From the NCBI GenBank assembly GCA_035578175.1, contig JAQMRL010000011.1, positions 7,947,501-8,011,500 of the forward strand: 64,000 bases of DNA, given 5' to 3'. Below are positions 33,310-44,312 of this stretch, one piece after another. The notes under the pieces are model-generated. The model made no database searches, had not been told where the DNA came from, and saw only the letters and a program-made list of their open reading frames with translations. Origin of the DNA: Catonia carolina (Eukaryota > Arthropoda > Insecta > Hemiptera > Achilidae). The translations under genes and the position numbers were made by a program. How positions within the stretch are numbered: position 1 is the first letter of the stretch; each line of letters begins with the position of its first letter.

Positions 33310-33362
33310 GAAAACAGTACTTTCCTTCCCTATATATTCATATAGGAAATGAGAAATTAAAA
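33310..33362 (-). mobile_element. HEL1 fragment, 5' end only
   Basis: AAAACAGTACTTTCCTTCCC then TATATATTCATATAGGAAAT and GAGAAATTAAA: the outer 5' end of HEL1, fused directly to the SIN2 scrap. Confidence 0.75.
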
Positions 33363-33594
33363 ACAAAACAAAACATTAAAGATTTTTCTGTCAGCCTGGG
33401 TGTTAATCATTCTGAGATCTAAAATGACATTTGAAATAAATTAGTAAGAGCATTTACAGAAAATCGTCAATTGCGGCCATACTAAACAAAGGATAAAAAA
33501 AGGTTGTATAATTTTTAAGATCCTTTATCTATGTGAATTTTTGGTCTAAAATCGACCTTAAAGCTATAGGTTTAAAATAAATTTTCACAGAAAT

Positions 33595-33977
33595 GTTGTT
33601 TAGGTCATTAGCTAAAACCACTAGCGTAGTGGTTTGAACCACTAGCTAGAGGCTTTACTAAGTAAAACGAGGAGAGAGGTGGTTCACAATTGCCTTCCTC
33701 ACTGAGTGAAACAGGCCCTCTGAAAGTATCTACTTTCCACCCTGCATATGACACCTTCATTTGAATCACCATGTGGTTTGTATGTAAAATGAAATTCATT
33801 ACTCTTAGAGCAGATAACTTTTGACTAGTGTCTTTTACATCTCTACCTCTTCTGTTTTTAAATGTTTCAGTCATATAATTGGCTGATTATGTGATAAGAA
33901 ATAGAACTATTTTATGTAGCCCTGGAACTAGCAGATCGACAGCAAATAAATTAACACTACACCTACCTTTTATGGGC
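33595..33977 (-). mobile_element. SIN1, full length, altered stem-loop
   Basis: TGTTGTTTAGGTCATTAGCT to CACCTACCTTTTATGGGC. The 3' stem region is rearranged to AAACCACTAGCGTAGTGGTTTG, a local duplication that makes a different hairpin. A non-LTR scrap begins within 12 bp on the right. Confidence 0.85.
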
Positions 33978-33987
33978 AAGAATTTTT

Positions 33988-34305
33988 TTGTCATCAGTCT
34001 TTCGACTGGTTTGATGAAGTTCTCCAAGCCGTTCAATCTTGCGCAAGCCGTTTCATATCTACATACCTGCAACACCCTACATCTTTTTTAATTTCCTTAA
34101 AATATTATAACCTTTTCCTCCTCCTACAATTCACTCCCTCAATATTATCCTCTATTATTGATAGAACAATACCTGGATATCTTAAAATATACCCCACTAG
34201 CTTCTCCTTTCTTTTGGTAAGATGTTTTCATACTATACTTCTTCTTTCATCCACTAATCTTTATAATTTTCCTATAACACCACATTTCAGAAGCTTCTAT
34301 TAGAG
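33988..34305 (-). pseudogene. Non-LTR retrotransposon 3' end (reverse transcriptase tail)
   Basis: The minus strand contains EASEMWCYRKIIKIS (family pattern E-x-F-E-M-W-C-Y-R-x-x-L-K-I), then shifted pieces, and ends CGGCTTGGAGAACTTCATCA, AACCAGTCGAAAGACTGATG, AC and an A-run. This is the C-terminal part of a non-LTR reverse transcriptase plus its short 3' tail, with frameshifts and stops throughout. The tail hairpin (AGTC-GAAA-GACT) corresponds to the SIN1 3' hairpin. Same element type as 49300-49990. Confidence 0.85.
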
Positions 34306-34990
34306 GTAAGAAGTAATCAGGGCAAGAAATGTCAGAAAGAAAATATATTTTCTTATGGAAGTAGAATTTTTCAAATTCCTTTCCTAAAGAGCTTCTCTAC
34401 GACCCAAATGGAAGCAACAGAATAAATTTTAACTCTAATTCTTGAACTTAAAAAAAAGAACATTTCGTACCGAGTGACCGAGTCAGTCAGTGCTAATTCG
34501 TACTTATATATTCATTATATGCATAGTCACAAATTGATTTATAACAATATCTTTACAAAATGTATTATTTGAACTTTAAAAAAATCCTTTTGTATTATTT
34601 ATAAAATATACATACACTGCATAAATTATTATTTAAATCTTAAAACTTCTATTACGTAAACCAACTGGTTAAACAAAGACGCCTATTAAGTAATATACAA
34701 TATATACCTAAATGTATATACAATGATGAATGGCTTTCCAAAAGGATATTATGAAAAAAGAATTACAATATAGAAATCATTTGTCGTTAACTTATGTGCA
34801 TATGATATTTCGAAGCGTGAATCCTGTGCATGATTATAAAGCTCATCATATCTACTGACGCATTTCTAAAAATAACTATACTACTAATCAGACACACCTA
34901 CGAAGAAATGCAGGAAAACATGTGAATGATTATTAATATATTAAATTATATTAAAGAAACATAACAATTGTCAAAAAGTAGGTCTATTCC
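34306..34990. other. AT-rich spacer
   Basis: Nothing recognised. Confidence 0.45.
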
Positions 34991-35372
34991 TACTACGCTA
35001 GTTAACTATCTGCTAGTATTAATTATAACTAGCAGCTAGTACTAACGTCGTGGTGACGAAAAACTAGCAGCTAGTTTAGTTAAAGCGCTAGTATTCACTA
35101 GCTTACTATTGACTGAACAGGTTTGATTTTACTAGTACTAGTAGGAGAGAAAAGGTCACGTGATTGACTAGCGCTAGTAAACTAGCTCGGTGTGAACGTT
35201 TGAAAACGTTGCTAGTTGCTAGTAAGCTGTATTTTGTACAGCTATACACAACACAACTCACACATGTTTTCATGTTTTCACAGTACTGGTATTAATGAAC
35301 TAGCTCTGTTGGAACAGTAACCGACACGCTAGTAGGTCCCGCTAGAATTAGCAGCTAATAAACTAGCGTCAA
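34991..35372. mobile_element. CTAG-dense MITE-like element
   Basis: CTAG occurs about 19 times in roughly 370 bp, often as GCTAGT, ACTAGC or GCAGCTAGT. The outer parts face each other: TACGCTAGTTAACTATCTGC on the left and (reversed) GACGCTAGTTTATTAGCTGC on the right. No ORF and no sure target duplication. Confidence 0.65.
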
Positions 35373-35489
35373 GGGAATTGACTGATTGTTTTGACTGAAA
35401 GCGTTGGTAGAGTGAAACATGATTATACATCCTTTTTACTGACTTTCAACCCGTAGTCTGTTTATATCGGCTGCACGGTTCTGTGGGAT

Positions 35490-35668
35490 ATACTATAGAC
35501 AGTGGTTATTGGTGTACTTTGATTCAATTAACCATACTCTCTCAGGAAAGGTCGGGCCAAGTCTGTACGAGACTACATCTCATTCTTATCTCATTGGGTT
35601 ATGTGGCGGCTTATTGTTCTTAAATTGAACAGATTGTAACGTACACACACTAGGGATAAAAAAAACAC
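35490..35668 (+). mobile_element. SIN2, 3' half
   Basis: CTATAGACAGTGGTTATTGG to CACTAGGGATAAAAAAAAC. The head is missing and the body has a small deletion at the GGTTGGGG block. The next element begins immediately after the A-run. Confidence 0.85.
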
Positions 35669-36310
35669 TGAGGGGGATCTTTCCCTCAGGCATTCTCTCT
35701 ACGTGCTTCCTCCATCGATTTCGATATTCTGCAATCCTCCCATTCAGGTTATAAACATCCAGTTCCGCTCTTATGTCCTCATTTGTTAGTTGGTACCTAC
35801 GACTGCAACACTTCGTTCTTCGCAGGAATCGCATTCCCGCCGCATGCACTCGACTCTCCTGTGGTCTGGCATTTATCCACGACTCACTTCCCTAGAGCAG
35901 GACTGGAGCATCCACCACTTTGGAAACCCTTATCAAGCTTCTTTTCTTGTTTTACTTCCTAGGGTTCTGCTAATATTGCCACACACCACTTGAAATTTAC
36001 CAACTTTCTTTTCTATATCCAAATCTTGATCAAACCCGATGCGACAACCTAAATGCATTGTGATACTTGTTTGAGGATTACAACATCTACCACAATTTTA
36101 GACCTGGTAGGATATATACCAGTAAATACCATTACCTTTGACTTTTTTACGAAAACGTTGAAATTATATTTTTTGGCATAATTCATTTAAAACATACACC
36201 GATCTCTGAAGATCTTCCACACTCTCTAGCACAATCCACAAATCATCCGTAAAGAATAAAGCATTCAGGTAAACGACATTATTCAGCCTAATTCCCGAAC
36301 TAACCTAGTT
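35669..36310 (-). pseudogene. Non-LTR reverse transcriptase, palm to C-terminus
   Basis: Reading the minus strand from 36310: ALFFTDDLWIVLESVEDLQR with FTDD where F/Y-A-D-D is the catalytic motif of the family, then KSKVMVFTGIYPTRSKIVVD, then in other frames HAAGMRFLRRTKCCSRRYQL and TNEDIRAELDVYNLNGRIAE with YRNRWRKHVERMPEGKIP. The order palm motif C, primer-grip region, C-terminal basic YRxxWxxHVxRM is the classic one. At least two frame changes and the A-to-T change in the catalytic motif show decay. The 5' part (endonuclease, fingers) is missing. It directly follows the SIN2 tail at 35668. Confidence 0.85.
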
Positions 36311-36341
36311 TTTCTATAACCGGAAAATGTGATCTTCATTT

Positions 36342-37233
36342 ACCGGGAGTCCCAAGGAATTTGAACCATATGGAAATAACACTGATTTTTATTAGTTTGT
36401 AATATTTTCTTCCCACGAAAAAATAAATACTTGTTATTATCAGGAATCATTAGAAAACGTTTAGACTTTTAAAAAATTACAATATTGATACATTTTAAGC
36501 TGTATTTTAACTTGAAATACAAAAATACATAAATTTGTAAACCGTTTTCTTTTTAGGTATAGTAAATTTTGTATCACATTGTACGTTTGGAGTAATGATA
36601 ACGTTGTAATTACGTCGATAGGTGGGTCGATCGATCTACGTGAAAAAATATTTATTGTTAAAAAAATATTAGAAATATTGATAAAAAAATTTAATTTTGA
36701 CAATTTGATATATCATCTAAAATTACTGCAACAATCAGCTGTATCTGAAAATTAAATGTTGCTGAAGATATTAGTATTTAAAATAATACTGAATTTGCTA
36801 ACTAAAAAAACAAATTTGTAAGTAAATAATTGTAGATGATACAACAAATTGTCAAAATTAAAAAATAAATAAATAATGAATTTTTTAAATATTTCCAATA
36901 TTTTTTTAACAATAAAAAATTTTCCGCAGATGGATTCGACCCACCTATATCTTCATCTCCACACTACAACGTTACCATTACTCCAAACATACAACTTGAC
37001 ATACCCATAAAATTTACAATAATTAAATAGAAAACGGTTAAAAATTTATGTATTTTAAGCTAAAATACAGCTTAAAATGTATCAAAATTGATTTTTTTAA
37101 AAGGTCTAAACATTTTGTAATGATTCCTGATTATAACAAGTTTTCATTTATTCGTGAGAAGAAAATATTAACAAACAAATGAAAATAAATGCTATTTCTC
37201 GGTGGTTCAAATTCCGTGATACCCGGAATGTTA
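36342..37233. repeat. Long foldback: two arms of about 385-400 bp
   Basis: Left arm 36342-36725 and right arm 36831-37233 are diverged inverted copies around a spacer of about 105 bp. Examples: GGAATTTGAACCA / TGGTTCAAATTCC, AATATTTTCTTCCCACGAA / TTCGTGAGAAGAAAATATT, TTTGGAGTAATG / CATTACTCCAAA, ACAATTTGATATATCATCTA / TAGATGATACAACAAATTGT. No transposase. The right flank continues GGCCAAGAGAAAGTAAAA, identical to the HEL1 5' repeat. Confidence 0.85.
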
Positions 37234-37275
37234 AATAGAATGGGTGATAAAGTGGCCAAGAGAAAGTAAAAATAA

Positions 37276-37909
37276 TAATTATATTTATAATGTTCAATTA
37301 AAAACCATGTTATATTCTGTAAATATCGGTTATTCGACAAAAATTTACTTAATTGATAAAAACAAGTAGTGTAGTTAAGATAACTACTGAAAATTCTAAA
37401 CTAAACATGAGAGTAAAACAATGTTGCGTGTAATGTACCTGACCTGCACAATAAACCACAAAACAAACAACACTATAACACTGAATTAAATTGTTACATT
37501 TAAGTTAGCTTGAAACACTTGCACTTAAGTATTTATATATAGACATAAGTACATTATCTTACAGTTCATGATCACGCCAACATTCCCACCGGGGTTTTCT
37601 TCCGTTCTCAAAGATCTCTTACAATGAAACACGCGACAAAGAAAAGTCAAGTTTAAAAAAACCTGTGTAATTTGTAGCGGTAACTATATTTAGATAAAAA
37701 TAAATATTATTTAATAGTTACGTCAAGTTTATTAAGTAGGCATATTACAAATACCGGTTATGTATTACAGTAATAGTATCCGGCTACTTTTCACTTTGTC
37801 CTTAATTAATAAGACGTACTTTCATATGACAAGTACAAGAACATAAACATGTTAATCATGTACACGCGTCAAGTCTATTGTACATAAATTTGCCATAATT
37901 TAAAAAAAA
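37276..37909. other. AT-rich spacer
   Basis: Nothing recognised. Confidence 0.45.
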
Positions 37910-38646
37910 TCTGGTGTGAAACACTCACAAAATTTCCCTTTGCCATGTAAATAATTAACAATATAACCTAATATTAGTAATAATACATTAGAAATAAACA
38001 AAAAAAAACTAACCACAGTTTGGCTAAAAATACGGAAAATCAATCTCACGCTAAACTAGGCTCTATGGAGAAAAATGCTCGAATTAAAAGTTGTAGATCT
38101 TTTAATTTCATATAAATTTGATTATATACAGTTTTGTCGTAAAATGCATACTAAGGCTGAAATCTTTAAAAAATCGATTTTTTACAGATTTTCATGAAGA
38201 AAAAACATGTAATCGCTAATTACTGCTAAACTAATCGTTATACAAAAAAATGTTTAAAATAAAACTCGAGGTTTTTAAATTCCCTACAACTTTTATTACA
38301 TACATTTTTGCGCTAAAATGCGTATTAAAGCTGCAATCTTAACAAAAACAATTTTTTACAAGAAAACGGCCTCCCCAAGAATTTTAGCAAACATGGCGCC
38401 TACCTTACCTTGTAGAGCATAAAAAAAATTAGTAAAAGAGGCGATTTAAAAAACAAATTGTAAAAGCCGTTTTTGAGAAAATCGCAAAAAAGTGAAAAAT
38501 TACACGAATAAACTACTACTTCCGGTTGACCGATTTTGGTGAAAATTTTCGTGTCGGGTCCTCTAGTGGTATCTAACTTAAGTTTCAAGTTTCCAGTTCG
38601 TACGACATTCCGTTCTTGAGATATTCTGTTCACACACACACACGCG

Positions 38647-38689
<43 letters not shown>

Positions 38690-38768
38690 CAATCGCTAAA
38701 AACATTTTTTTTGAATTCAGGGGGTCTGAATATCCGGTAAAAACTCAATTTCGAAAAATCGACATGAA
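37910..38768 (-). mobile_element. HEL1 element, 5' end truncated
   Basis: TCTGGTGTGAAACACTCACA through CTACTACTTCCGGTTGACCG and the CA tract to ATCGACATGAACC. The outermost 5' inverted repeat is lost. Confidence 0.85.
38631..38686. repeat. (CA)n/(CG)n microsatellite inside HEL1
   Basis: CACACA, a GCGCGCGCGCGC core, then CACACA to CAGACCAATCG. Confidence 0.95.
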
Positions 38769-38979
38769 CCATAAAATTATTATTCTAAAAATAATAATTT
38801 AGAAAATGATTACTTCGTAATTAATTATAAACCAATATATTTTAGTGGAAAAAATAATTATTAAATAAACAAAAAATATTCTGAATGTTATTCACAAAAA
38901 AAAAAACAGCCCCTTTAAAAAAATGTCCAGGATTGGAGTCCATAAATTATGATAGGCTAAATTTAGTTAGTATTAAACA

Positions 38980-39306
38980 CCCACCGGGTTGGTCTAGAGG
39001 TAAAGTCGTCGCCAAAATCAGCTGTTTAACAGTTGATTTTCGGAGACGAATGTTCCTGGTTCAAATCCTAGTAAAGTTAGTTACTTTTATACGGATTTCA
39101 ATGCTAGACAGTGGTTACCGGTGTACTTTGATGGTTGGGGTTCAATTAACCATACTCTCTCAGGAATGGTCGACCTGAGTCTGTACAAGACTATAGCTCA
39201 TTTACACGTCAAACACATCATCCTCATCTCATTGGGTCATGGTGTTGCTTATTGTTCTCAATTGAACAGATTGCAATGTACACAAATTAGGAATTACAAA
39301 AAAAAA
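38980..39306 (+). mobile_element. SIN2 SINE, full length, with target duplication
   Basis: CCACCGGGTTGGTCTAGAGG, CGCCAAAATCAGCTGTTTAA, B box GGTTCAAATCC, full body and TTAGGAATTACAAAAAAA. ATTAAACA flanks both sides (38972-38979, 39307-39314). The two open frames here (97 and 70 codons) are SINE sequence, not a gene. Confidence 0.9.
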
Positions 39307-39314
39307 ATTAAACA

Positions 39315-40082
39315 AAATATAGTGGTCAAATAAAGCAACTATAAAAGTAAATTTCAATATTTATTTAAATCTCTGATTGTAAGAGAGATTACCTCATCTT
39401 GTCTATTTACTTTTTTGTCTGATCCCTCATAATTATTTTCTATTATTATTATTATGTAATTTGAAAGTTTTGTTACAATATACGATCACAAATTGTAAAT
39501 CAAAGGAACTAATTTAGAAATCTTATAAGCTATATAAATTAATTGAATTATTCCAATCACAAGACATTTTAAAATAAAACTTAAGAGACAAAATAAAAAT
39601 CACATACGTATAATAAAAACTTTAATGTGATATTAGTAATTTGATCGTTACGTTAACAATAAATTGAATTTAAACTGAAATCGAATTGCCTTAAGGTATA
39701 ATTAATAATTGCCATTTTCTATAGTAAAAGGTATATATACATCGCACCAGGATATCTTTCTTTAGAACGAAGCCAGCAAAAATTACTGACCTCTACCTTT
39801 AGTTGAAAGTATGTATATATATCTCTAGAGATACGACTTAAAGATATAAACTTGAAGTTGTTCTAACTGGTATAGTGGTACTTGTAATCATAGTATACTG
39901 TTTTCCAGTTAATAAAAATGTGAGTTGGCTACACTGGTTCAAGGTGGTTACAATATTCAGTCCCGCTACCTAATTATTAGTGTAAACGTATATTGAGAAA
40001 GGATTATTTACTAAAGATAACTTGCAGTTACAATCTCTTAAGTTTATTTTAATCAGATATCGACTACATTCATCAATAGCCC
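39315..40082. other. AT-rich spacer
   Basis: No feature recognised. Confidence 0.45.
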
Positions 40083-40508
40083 AAATAAAAATTCAGTTAA
40101 AAAGGAACGTAACCAAAGAAACTTAACACAACTGAAAATATCGGTGTTATCAACTTTTATCAAATTATACCAACTTTACATTTTAAATGTAAATTATCAG
40201 TTACAATTTAAACCAAACAACTACGTAACTGTCAAATGTAAGGGGAGGCGGAAAGCAAAAACATAATTCTTTCGATTATTTAATTTTAGTGCCATTCTGG
40301 TTTTCCTTTATAATTTTTTTCTCTCTTTATTTAGGAAATTCACAATCTGTTGGAAACAATCAATGAATGTGATAACACAAAATTTGGAAAAAATTAACAA
40401 GATAAATAAACGTGAGTGGAGACACAGTCCAGTGACAGAACTCCGACGTGAATAAAATAAAAATTCAGTTAAAAAGGAACGTAACCAAAGAAACTTAACA
40501 CAACTGAA
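40083..40508 (+). repeat. Perfect 54-bp direct repeats 372 bp apart
   Basis: AAATAAAAATTCAGTTAAAA through CTTAACACAACTGAA occurs at 40083-40136 and 40455-40508 without mismatch. The 318 bp between contain GGAAATTCACAATCTGTTGG and GAGTGGAGACACAGTCCAGT, which resemble 3281-3400. Either a segmental tandem duplication or an insertion with an unusually long target duplication. Confidence 0.9.
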
Positions 40509-41076
40509 TATATATAAAATATATATAAAATATGAAAATAGATAAGTGTAGCATTTAGAACACTGTAATGGATAGTCAATTACAGAACTACGTTAACTGC
40601 ATTTCAATTTTTTGCTACTTCGTTAGTATGATTTAATGCTAATAGTTATAGTTTTTTGCCGTATTCTAAAAATTATATTTTTTGTAGGCCTACATAATGA
40701 ACATTTTTCTCAAAAACTACCGAATCAATCCATTTGAAATTTTTACAAATGATTTACTGTGTGGCAAAGATTTGATTACCCCTTGCGGAGAGGAGTAGAA
40801 TCGGCCCGCAACTAGATTCTCATAATAATTTTATAACACTAAAATGCTCTAGTCATGTAAAATCATGATACACATCTATTTTGTCCTATTACTTTTTAAT
40901 AATACTATTATTATTATTACATGCATATTCATTTAAATACATATCTACAAACTGTGAAGGACACTAATCTAAACAATCAAACGCCAACATTTTAGAGGTC
41001 TTTAACTTTTGAAGGGAACTCAAAATTGCGAGATTCTTTCACTAAAAATAATTTCACTCTTTAACCTATATTTCGT
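40509..41076. other. AT-rich spacer
   Basis: TTACCCCTTGCGGAGAGGAG (40778-40797) reappears reversed as CTCCTCTCCGCAAGGGGCAA (42845-42864), on the far side of the SIN1 and HEL1 copies. This hints at an old inverted repeat that those copies entered. Confidence 0.5.
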
Positions 41077-41087
41077 ACCCTGCATGT

Positions 41088-41482
41088 GTTGTTGTTTAGG
41101 TCAACAGCCGAAAGGCTGGTTTGAACCTGTAGAGGTTTTACTAAGTAAAACGAGGAGTGAGGTGGTTTACCATGGCCTTCCTCACTGAGTGGAAAAGTAC
41201 GCTTAACAGCATGCCGGGCCCTCTGAAAAGCACATATTTTCCACTCTGCAAATGACACCTTCACTTCATTCACCACAGGGTCTGGCTGTATAGTGAAATT
41301 CATTACTTTCAGAAAAGATAACTCTGACTAGTGTCTTTTACACCTCTACCTCTTCTGTTCTTAAATGATTCAGTCATTTGATTGGCTGACCATGTGATAA
41401 GAAACAGAACTATTTATTTTAGCCCTGCAACAAACAGATTGAGTGTAAATAATTTGACACTCCACCTGTCTGTTATGGGCAG
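41088..41482 (-). mobile_element. SIN1, full length, perfect target duplication
   Basis: TTGTTGTTTAGGTCAACAGC to CACCTGTCTGTTATGGGCAG, flanked by identical ACCCTGCATGT (41077-41087 and 41483-41493). This copy defines the family length of 395 bp and shows that both ends lack inverted repeats. Confidence 0.92.
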
Positions 41483-41742
41483 ACCCTGCATGTATATAGA
41501 AATAATTATAAGCCGAAAACTTTTTCGCGACAGGACTTTTTCAAGTCCAGGGGTACTTTAATCAAATTTTATACAAAATGAATGGCTACAGTATTGAAAT
41601 CACTAACAAATATACATTTTCATTTGATCTGTAAGTGTTCTCGGTACATAATGATCCCGTATATGAAATTTTATCAATGTCATGCTTCCAGTTAATAAGT
41701 AATCATTGTGGAAACGATAGATCGTCCGATTTACGGCTGTTA

Positions 41743-42675
41743 TTACTTTCTCTTGCCTATATGAATATATAGGAAGGAAAGTATTGTTTTCATGTCGATT
41801 TTTCGAAATCGAGTTTTCACCGGATCTATACGTTTTCAGACCCCCTGAACCCAAAAAACATGTTTTTAGCGATTGGTCTGTGTGTGTGTCTGTGTGTGAA
41901 CAGAATATCTCAAGAACGGAACATCGTACGAACTTGAAACTTGAAACTTAAGTTACATACCACTACCGGACGCGACACGAACATTTTCATCAAAATCGGT
42001 CAACCGGAAGTAGTAGTTTATTCGTATAATTTTTCAGTTTTTTGCGATTTTCTCAAAAACTGGTCCTACGATTTTTTTTAAAATCGCCTATTTTACTCAA
42101 TTTTTGATTCTCTACAAGATAGGGTAGGCGCCATGTTTGCTGAAATTCTCGGTGAGGCTGTTTTCACGTAAAAACGTTGTTTTTTTAAGATTACGGCTTT
42201 AATATAAATTTTAGCGCAAAAACTTATATAATAAAAGTTGTAGAGAATTTAAAAACCTACAACTTCTGTTTCAAACATTTTTTTGTATAACGCTTAGTTT
42301 AGCGGTAATTTGCGATTTTCTGTTTTTTTTTTCTCACGAAAACGTGAGAAAAATCGATTTTTTTAACATTTCTGTCTTAGTATGCATTTTACGACAAAAG
42401 TGTATATAATAAAATTTATAGAAAATTAAAAGATCTACAACTTTTGTTTAGAGCATTTTTCTCTACAGAGCCTAGTTTAGCGTGAAAGCGTGATTTTCCG
42501 TATTTTTAAGCCAAACTGAGTTCGATTGTCATTTTGCGTCATTCACTCATGATTAAAATAAGGTTATGTTTTTGAGGTTAGTTTTTTGTTTATTTCTTAT
42601 GTTTTATTACTAATGTTAGGTTTATTGTTAATTATTTTCACTGGCAAGAGAAAGTTGTGTGTGTTTCACACCAGA
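41743..42675 (+). mobile_element. HEL1 element, full length
   Basis: 5' end TTACTTTCTCTTGCC, then TATATGAATATATAGGAAGG; a short (TG)n at about 41878-41898; CGGTCAACCGGAAGTAGTAG; 3' inner repeat GGCAAGAGAAAGT followed by GTGTGTGTTTCACACC-AGA and T-run. All blocks are in order and the copy is uninterrupted, so it serves as the reference for the family. Confidence 0.9.
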
Positions 42676-43159
42676 TTTTTTTTTCTTAAAATCACTAATA
42701 ACCTTTTACCCGTTTCATTAATCGTAAAAGTTAATAAGACATAAAAGTTGCGTATCATGATTTTACATAAGACGAGAACATTTTACAGTGTTTTAAAATA
42801 TTTTAAAAAAATAAATAAAGAAGGCTATTACCGGGCCGACTCTGCTCCTCTCCGCAAGGGGCAATGAAACTTTGCCACACAGTACCTTGTCACTCAACAC
42901 AACCATGAGGTGACAAAAAATGATTTCTAGGTAAAAATGAATTATTTTTTTTTGTAAAAAAGGTGCTATAGAAACTGTGTTAAAATTGAAGTGAAATGGT
43001 GCAGAAGTTTTTGAGAAAATGTTCCTAACGTTAACATGGTGTAAGATAGCGATTCCGTCTCTCCTTAAATAAATATAAAAACAACAACCCTACTAATACG
43101 AACAAAATGTGACCGGAACCTGTTCAAATTATCCAAAAATGAGTATAATAACAAAAAAA
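42676..43159. other. AT-rich spacer
   Basis: Contains the reversed CTCCTCTCCGCAAGGGGCAA stretch noted for 40778-40797. No gene. Confidence 0.45.
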
Positions 43160-44064
43160 TCTAGTGTGAAAGACTCACATGAGTTTCTCTTGCCAATGTA
43201 AATAACTAACAATGTAACCTATGTTTAATCGTAAGTGAATGGCGCTAAATTACGCTCTGTAGAAAAAATGCTTGAAATAAAAGTTCTACGGTTTTATTTT
43301 AATTTGCTATGACTTTTATTATACTGTACTGAAATGAAACTAATTGAAGGTGAATTGACGATATCGTGGGAGATACCCCCTGATTGTTCGAAGAAATATA
43401 ACGGGTCTGGGTTTCTTCAATGAAAACAGTTCGGAGGGGTAGTTAGAGAATATATATAGTTTCAGGATCAGAAAAACGCAGCGTGAGAATAATACTGTAC
43501 TATACACTTTTGTCGTAAAATGTACAGTACTAAGATGTAATCTTAAAAATCCCATTTCTCACCAGTTTTGAAGAGAAAAATACAGAAAATTACTAATCGA
43601 CGTAGAAAAACATGTTCGAAATAAAAGTTATAGGTTTTTTATTAATTTCCTACGAATTTAATTATAAAATATACTCTTTTGCTTTAAAATTTATATTAGG
43701 ACCATAATATTAAAAAACTTTCGTCACGAAAGCACAGCCCAAAAGAATTTCAGGCAGGATGCTTACCCTATCTTATGGACCATACAAATTTAGTAAATAA
43801 GGCGATTTAAAAAAAAAAAATAGCACGAGCCATTTTTGAGAAAATTGTAAAAACGTGAAAAATGCACGAATTAACTACTACTATCGGTTGACCGATTGTC
43901 ATAAAAATTTTTATACAGGTACCTATTCCGTTTTTGAGACACGCATAAAGTTATCGAGTTCAGGAGATTGAAAACGTGTATTTCCGGTTATAACTCGATT
44001 TTGAAAAATCAATATGAAAACTATACTTTTCTTCCCTATATATTCATAAAGGGGAAGAGAAAGT
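43160..44064 (-). mobile_element. Diverged HEL1 with a 161-bp insertion
   Basis: TCTAGTGTGAAAGACTCACA to CCTATATATTCATAAAGGGG and AAGAGAAAGTAA. The overall order is kept but with many substitutions, so it is an older copy. The insertion at 43331-43491 has its own target duplication. Confidence 0.8.
43331..43491. mobile_element. Short unclassified insertion with target duplication
   Basis: 161 bp between ATACTGTACT (43321-43330) and ATACTGTACT (43492-43501) inside HEL1. No inverted ends, A-tail or tRNA boxes seen. Confidence 0.6.
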
Positions 44065-44312
44065 AACAATAAAAAAATAGCTAACGTTAATATTACGCAC
44101 GAGCTTATGTTGACCTACTGTGTATAATAAAGTGAGCATACTGCACATAACGGTGAATTAAACATGTAAAGCTGTGTGAGAAGTTAAATACCTTAAGATT
44201 AGTTTGCAGTGAAGCGAGCGGAAGACTGGAAAGCTAGTGTTTAATAAAAAAGTATGCACCAAATCCGAATATTCAAACTCGAAAACGTCATCTCACTTGG
44301 TTTTCTATTATA

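Noticed and set aside
36461..36703. 80-codon minus-strand frame in the foldback
   Set aside because: Not preserved in the other arm of the inverted repeat, so not under selection.
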